From Lutimaribacter pacificus (GTDB taxonomy: Bacteria > Pseudomonadota > Alphaproteobacteria > Rhodobacterales > Rhodobacteraceae): a DNA stretch of 64,000 nucleotides. Made by a program: the position numbers and the translations under genes. This document shows positions 60,652 through 64,000 of the stretch, piece by piece (the stretch's first letter is position 1; the number at the start of each line of letters is the position of its first letter). Location: contig NZ_FQZZ01000010.1 in the NCBI RefSeq assembly GCF_900142185.1, forward strand, positions 32,433-96,432, given 5' to 3'. The notes beneath the pieces were generated by a model. The model was not told the origin of the DNA. It made no database searches and saw nothing but the letters and a program-made list of their open reading frames with translations.

Positions 60652-60842
60652 AGACCCTTGAATATGAAATCCTCAGTTTCCCCATGACCCGTAAGACTAG
60701 TCTCGCTGACATGCAGGCCAGCCTGAATGCCAAAGGTGCAGAAGGCTGGGAGGTCGTGTCGATCAGCTCCTCGGAATTCGCCAACGTGGGACACACTGTC
60801 TTCCTGAAGCGCGAGACCACACCCGCCAGAGCCGCGGCATGA
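60648..60842 (+). CDS. DUF4177-like small protein
   Basis: 64 residues. Beta-alpha pattern with LEYEILSFPM, then LNAKGAEGWEVVSISSSEF and TVFLKRE, as in DUF4177 proteins. No signal peptide. It overlaps virB11 and the next gene, so it is part of the T4SS operon. DUF4177 has no known activity. Confidence 0.78.
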   Translation: MKTLEYEILSFPMTRKTSLADMQASLNAKGAEGWEVVSISSSEFANVGHTVFLKRETTPARAAA

Positions 60843-61252
60843 GGCAGGCGGGCTGTACCCTCGTACTGACTGCGCTGGTCATGGGCCTAACGTCGGCACC
60901 CGCCTTCGCTGAGCGCAATCTGGTGCCGACCCTCGAGCGCAGTTTCGACGTCTGTCCAGACCGGCCCGCTGAACCCATGTGGATGCAGGAAATCCCCCTG
61001 CGCCAAGCCTATCAGCGCGTGTTGGTTCAAGACATCTACCGCGCCCAAAACCTCGAGCGGATTGTCGAGACCGGCAGCTGCGCCTGCGAAATCCAGTTCC
61101 CGTCTTGGGACGCTGCCGAAGCGGTGTTTCGGGAAAGGTACGCGAGTGACGAACGATGGGAGATGCTGCAAGCCTCGGACGCCTACAACCGCCGCGCAAA
61201 CGCTGCCCGCCCTGCCGCCAAGGCCATCTGCGAAGCCGCGGGCAATCGGTAA
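60839..61252 (+). CDS. Secreted T4SS-associated protein, unknown function
   Basis: 137 residues with signal ending PAFAER. Cysteines in FDVCPDRP and a GSCACEIQFPSWD motif, plus one near the end (KAICEAAG). Its WMQEIPLRQAYQRVLVQDIY segment is helical. Found between virB11 and virB6 here; probably a periplasmic T4SS accessory. It resembles the other small Cys proteins at 43.5 and 50.3 kb in type, not in sequence. Confidence 0.72.
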   Translation: MRQAGCTLVLTALVMGLTSAPAFAERNLVPTLERSFDVCPDRPAEPMWMQEIPLRQAYQRVLVQDIYRAQNLERIVETGSCACEIQFPSWDAAEAVFRERYASDERWEMLQASDAYNRRANAARPAAKAICEAAGNR

Positions 61253-61264
61253 GGCAGCCCCGTT

Positions 61265-62341
61265 ATGAGCGTCGTCACCTACTTCGTTGAAACCTCCCAA
61301 GGCTACCTCGACACCGCCGCAGAAACCCAGTTCGGGTCGGTCGCGGCAACGGTCGGCACGCTTCTCGTCCTGGGAACAACGCTCGTGGTGATCCTCGTCT
61401 TCCTGAACATGATCTACCAGTACAAGGCGATGGACGGGCGCACGGCCTTCTGGCTCGCGGTCAAGATCGGGTTGATCGGAATATTTGCAACCAACTGGAT
61501 GCAGTTCAACGCGCTGTCCTCCGCCATCCTGGCCGGGATCGACAGCATCGCCGGCGCGCTGGTTGCTTCGGTTGGTGGCGGCACCCCGGGGCCTTCTGGA
61601 ACTTTCGCCGAAGAATTCGACCGCCTGATCGCTGAACTGGGCGACTATCTGAACGCTGCCGGGTCCGAGCTGAACTGGATGGCCGGTGCCATGCTCGACA
61701 TCGTCGGTGTGCTTCTGCTCTCGATCCTCGGCGGGCTGGCCGCCTTCATCCTCGTTGCCTCCCGCCTGATGATCGCGCTTCTGATCGGGATCGCACCGGT
61801 GATGATATTCCTGACCCTCTTCGAAGTGACCAAAGACTATTTTGCGCGCTGGCTGTCGGCGCTGGTTTCCTTCGCGCTCTACCCCATCGTCGTGGCCGGC
61901 GTGTTCGCGACAATCACGGGCGTCTCCTCCGCGCTCATCGGCGAACTCGGCGACCCGGAAGGGGCTTCAAACATAGGCGCGCTCATCCCCTTCTTCATGA
62001 TGGTCCTCATGGCCAAGGGCTTCATCATTGCCACGCCCTTCATCGTCCGCGCGATCTCCGGCAACATCATGATGCCAGCGCTCTCCGGCGGCCTCGGTGG
62101 CGGATATAGCTTTGCCCGCGCCGCCATGGGCAGCCAGCAGGCGTACAATCGCTACTTGATCGGCGGGGCAAGTGGGGCGGAATATACCGCCCTTAGAGCG
62201 CGGCAGTTCTTCGGGTTACAGCAGATGCCAGTGCGGCAAGGCATGGGACAGACAGGTCAGGCAAGCGGCACTGGGTCACCGGGGGCCGGGTCTCAAATGC
62301 TGGCGCAACTGGCTCGGTTGGCAAGGTTGGGGCGGCGGTAA
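61265..62341 (+). CDS. virB6: VirB6 polytopic membrane protein
   Basis: 358 residues, about six helices. VirB6/TrbL features: GRTAFWLAVKIGLIGIFATN, the long periplasmic loop with GGGTPGPSGTFAEE, then the helix pair LIALLIGIAPVMIFLTLFE-like region and ARWLSALVSFALYPIVVAGV. The tail is Gly/Gln-rich and cytoplasmic. Last gene of the visible T4SS operon; no virD4, relaxase or traG follows, as the next genes are convergent. Confidence 0.9.
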   Translation: MSVVTYFVETSQGYLDTAAETQFGSVAATVGTLLVLGTTLVVILVFLNMIYQYKAMDGRTAFWLAVKIGLIGIFATNWMQFNALSSAILAGIDSIAGALVASVGGGTPGPSGTFAEEFDRLIAELGDYLNAAGSELNWMAGAMLDIVGVLLLSILGGLAAFILVASRLMIALLIGIAPVMIFLTLFEVTKDYFARWLSALVSFALYPIVVAGVFATITGVSSALIGELGDPEGASNIGALIPFFMMVLMAKGFIIATPFIVRAISGNIMMPALSGGLGGGYSFARAAMGSQQAYNRYLIGGASGAEYTALRARQFFGLQQMPVRQGMGQTGQASGTGSPGAGSQMLAQLARLARLGRR

Positions 62342-62351
62342 CGGGTACCGG

Positions 62352-63152
62352 TCACGAACTCGAATTCGCCAGTGGGCAGTATTTCATCGTCCCGCAACAC
62401 TTCGGCGCATCCTTGCAAATATCTTGGATAAAGTCGTACTGCGCTTTGCGACGCCTGTGCTCCAGCAAAGCAATGCGCTCTAGTGCGGATCTGTTTGGAC
62501 ACTCTGCCCTGAGGATCGGCTTCCCATCTGTTGCCTCAAGATCGGTATCTGCAGGACGGCAAACAATCGAACGGTCGCTGTCAGCCTGATGCGTACAACC
62601 TCTCGGGCACGGAGTTCTAGAATTGAGCAATCGGTCCAAGCGCGGAGACGCCTTGGGCAAGCTGTTGGCCAGCCAGCCCTTACTGCGAAACATGCCGACT
62701 AGGATTTCTTCCTTCCAACCCAATGGTGCAGCCAACTCTTCCATTTTTTCCTGAATCCGCGCTGCGTCTCCGTGAGAAAGGCCTCCTTCAAGAGGCCACA
62801 CTCCGTACTTCTGGGCATATGCCTGATGAAGGAGGAACATACGTAGGTATTCCCACCATGCTATCGCCCCATGTGCCTCAATAAGCGGTTCAGTTGATCC
62901 GTAGGAGATACAAAAAGTGGCGTCAGGATTTATGTGCCTCTCTGGGCAGGATTTAGGGAAACTGCTGACCTCTTTGTCCTCAGCCACGCTCACGCCACCT
63001 CCTCGCAAGAGAGAGAGCTTCAAAAAGTAGTGTCCTGCGATCAGCCCGCTGGCCTTTGGGGGAGCACAGGATACCTGAGCCGATACTTGTCTATCATTTA
63101 CTAGTTGGACCCACGAAGGCGTGTGTTTCAGTAGCAGCCTAAGAGAGTTCAT
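62352..63152 (-). CDS. Cysteine-rich protein coupled to nucleotide cyclase gene
   Basis: 266 residues with 11 cysteines. The central part has PKSCPERHINPDATFCISYG and WWEYLRMFLLHQAYAQKYGV, then WPLEGGLSHGDAARIQEKME, recalling E2-like (ubiquitin-conjugating-fold) proteins of bacterial defence operons. The C-terminus holds a Cys cluster (RTPCPRGCTHQA, VCRP, AECPN, DICKDAPKCCGTMKYCP) likely to bind zinc. The ATG overlaps the cyclase stop (ATGA), so the two are made together. The E2-like assignment is from memory of motif shape and is tentative. Convergent with virB6. Confidence 0.6.
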   Translation of the reverse strand: MNSLRLLLKHTPSWVQLVNDRQVSAQVSCAPPKASGLIAGHYFLKLSLLRGGGVSVAEDKEVSSFPKSCPERHINPDATFCISYGSTEPLIEAHGAIAWWEYLRMFLLHQAYAQKYGVWPLEGGLSHGDAARIQEKMEELAAPLGWKEEILVGMFRSKGWLANSLPKASPRLDRLLNSRTPCPRGCTHQADSDRSIVCRPADTDLEATDGKPILRAECPNRSALERIALLEHRRRKAQYDFIQDICKDAPKCCGTMKYCPLANSSS

Positions 63153-64000
63153 TTCTTCGCGAGATGCGCGCGCGGTTGGCTCGGCTCTGCGGGTACGTGA
63201 GCGCGGGCGTACAACGGTTGAGACAATTCAGTCGGCGTCGCAAGAATACTTGCGGAAACATCGTCGTAGTCGATGTCTCTCGCGTACCCCTGATCACCGA
63301 GGACATCGATCAGGCCCTTGGGGGCGACGCGAAGTGCGTCTGGTCCGATCTTTACACCGCCCCCGTTACACTCTCGCTGCATTTTCTCCGACTCAGACGT
63401 TGCTTTTGATGATGCAACTCGTACGGATCGCTCCCCGCGAATACCAATCCTGGAGATCGGAGTCGGGCCGAGCTCTAGACCTACGGCAAGCTCTAGGCTT
63501 TCGATCCCCTCAAGCATGGATTTGCAAAGGTCGAAGGAAGCATGAAATCCCGCTGCGCACTGTGTGGCTGTGGCGACACTCTTAGCTTCGTCAGTTGATT
63601 TGCCGCTGCCTTCTGCAACCAAAGCATGGATACAGTCACCGATGAACCGAACTTTGCGACCGCCAAAGTCGGCTTCTGCCACGTTTTGAAACTCTTGGCG
63701 TATGACAAATAGCGCGCGTACGGCATCCTGAATACTTCCTTTGGACACTGCCTCATCGATGAATTTTGTGTAGCCCGATAAGTCGGCGAACAATGAAACA
63801 AGAGGCATCCGGATTGATTTGCTCGGATAGAGTTGTGAATAGTCAATCTCGCTCAAAGGAGGTTGCTTGAAGGCAAAATTAAAATCCGGTGACGTTAGGT
63901 CGTTGGTAACCATCCGGCGTAGGCCGCGGTCGCTGGCGTCACTCAGATCGTAGTTTTGGGTTTGCGAGGCCGCGGGGCCCATTTCTTCGCCAGCCGCTCG
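63149..64000 (-). CDS. Class III nucleotide cyclase-like protein, 5' end outside window
   Basis: Frame open to the window edge; an internal ATG at 63982 gives 277 residues, but the N-terminus probably extends further. The catalytic domain begins LVSLFADLSGYTKFIDEAVS, with the first metal-binding Asp, and continues to VRFIGDCIHALVAEG, with the second Asp. The later strand region reads GLELGPTPISRIGIRG. Where standard cyclases have an Asn-x3-Arg catalytic pair, this one has SSKATSESEKM, so the transition-state residues differ. Probably makes a cyclic nucleotide; product unknown. Coupled to the Cys-rich partner gene. Confidence 0.72.
   Translation of the reverse strand, partial: RAAGEEMGPAASQTQNYDLSDASDRGLRRMVTNDLTSPDFNFAFKQPPLSEIDYSQLYPSKSIRMPLVSLFADLSGYTKFIDEAVSKGSIQDAVRALFVIRQEFQNVAEADFGGRKVRFIGDCIHALVAEGSGKSTDEAKSVATATQCAAGFHASFDLCKSMLEGIESLELAVGLELGPTPISRIGIRGERSVRVASSKATSESEKMQRECNGGGVKIGPDALRVAPKGLIDVLGDQGYARDIDYDDVSASILATPTELSQPLYARAHVPAEPSQPRAHLAKK

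Overview
The window is GC-rich DNA with the gene families, GTG/TTG starts and tight ATGA/TGATG overlaps typical of an alphaproteobacterium. The mix of families (multicopper oxidases with c-type cytochromes, SCO/PCuAC/DsbA clusters, a rhodanese-ArsR sulfur operon and a VirB operon ordered B1-B2-B3-B4-lipoprotein-transglycosylase-B5-B8-B9-B10-B11-x-x-B6) fits a marine Rhodobacteraceae (roseobacter-type) species. No ribosomal, replication or tRNA genes are visible. Metal resistance plus conjugation genes make a plasmid or integrative conjugative element likely. This is inference, because no replicase, relaxase, VirD4 or integrase lies in the window.

Layout. 1-2.2 kb: the end of a cytochrome c maturation cluster (ccmG partial, ccmH, ccmI). 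2.2-5 kb, minus strand: an operon led by a CueR-type promoter (DUF2933-like membrane protein, small lipoprotein, ScsB/DsbD-type thiol reductase). 5-10.6 kb: a copper oxidation and electron-transfer operon (L,D-transpeptidase, four c-type cytochromes including a Met-rich cytochrome c', a Tat-exported multicopper oxidase, DsbA). 10.6-14 kb: copZ / copA / cueR with back-to-back CueR-type promoters. 14-20 kb: glutaredoxin-MauE, DUF305, a second multicopper oxidase, DsbB, two more L,D-transpeptidases and a lipoprotein. 20-24.7 kb: Met-rich EF-hand protein, DUF302, lgt and a second copper ATPase with its own CueR-type box. 24.7-28.5 kb: permease, membrane protein, an IS5-family remnant spliced to a ccdA-like gene, and a fourth L,D-transpeptidase. 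29-32 kb: zntA and mntR. 32-40 kb, minus strand: one long probable operon (sco, dsbB, dsbA, pcuC, sco, M23 peptidase, DUF411, ZIP, lspA, lnt, small membrane protein) facing a CadR/PbrR-type regulator at 40.1 kb. 40.6-43.2 kb: two CDF proteins, a transglutaminase and a SpoIIAA-like protein cut by a stop codon.

43.4-50.7 kb: a secreted Cys-containing protein, then a sulfur module (rhodanese, DsrE, DUF1499, MFS, fatty acid hydroxylase, and a divergent ArsR-rhodanese regulator), then an XRE regulator and small genes. A 16-bp near-palindrome occurs once at each side of this stretch. 51-62.3 kb: the VirB type IV secretion operon. 62.35-64 kb: two translationally coupled minus-strand genes, a class III nucleotide cyclase-like protein and an 11-cysteine protein, forming a possible nucleotide-signalling (defence-like) pair that runs off the window edge.

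Two regulons can be read from promoter geometry alone. CueR-type sites (TTGACC, 19-bp spacer) lie ahead of the 4.9-kb operon, copZ, copA and the second copper ATPase. CadR/PbrR-type sites (TTGAAS, 19-bp spacer with TAG..CTA-like arms) lie ahead of an L,D-transpeptidase, zntA, the SCO-lspA-lnt operon and the transglutaminase-CDF pair. The theme of 1-43 kb is keeping the envelope working under Cu/Zn/Cd stress: export, cuprous oxidation, thiol redox repair, cytochrome c maturation, peptidoglycan crosslinking and lipoprotein maturation.
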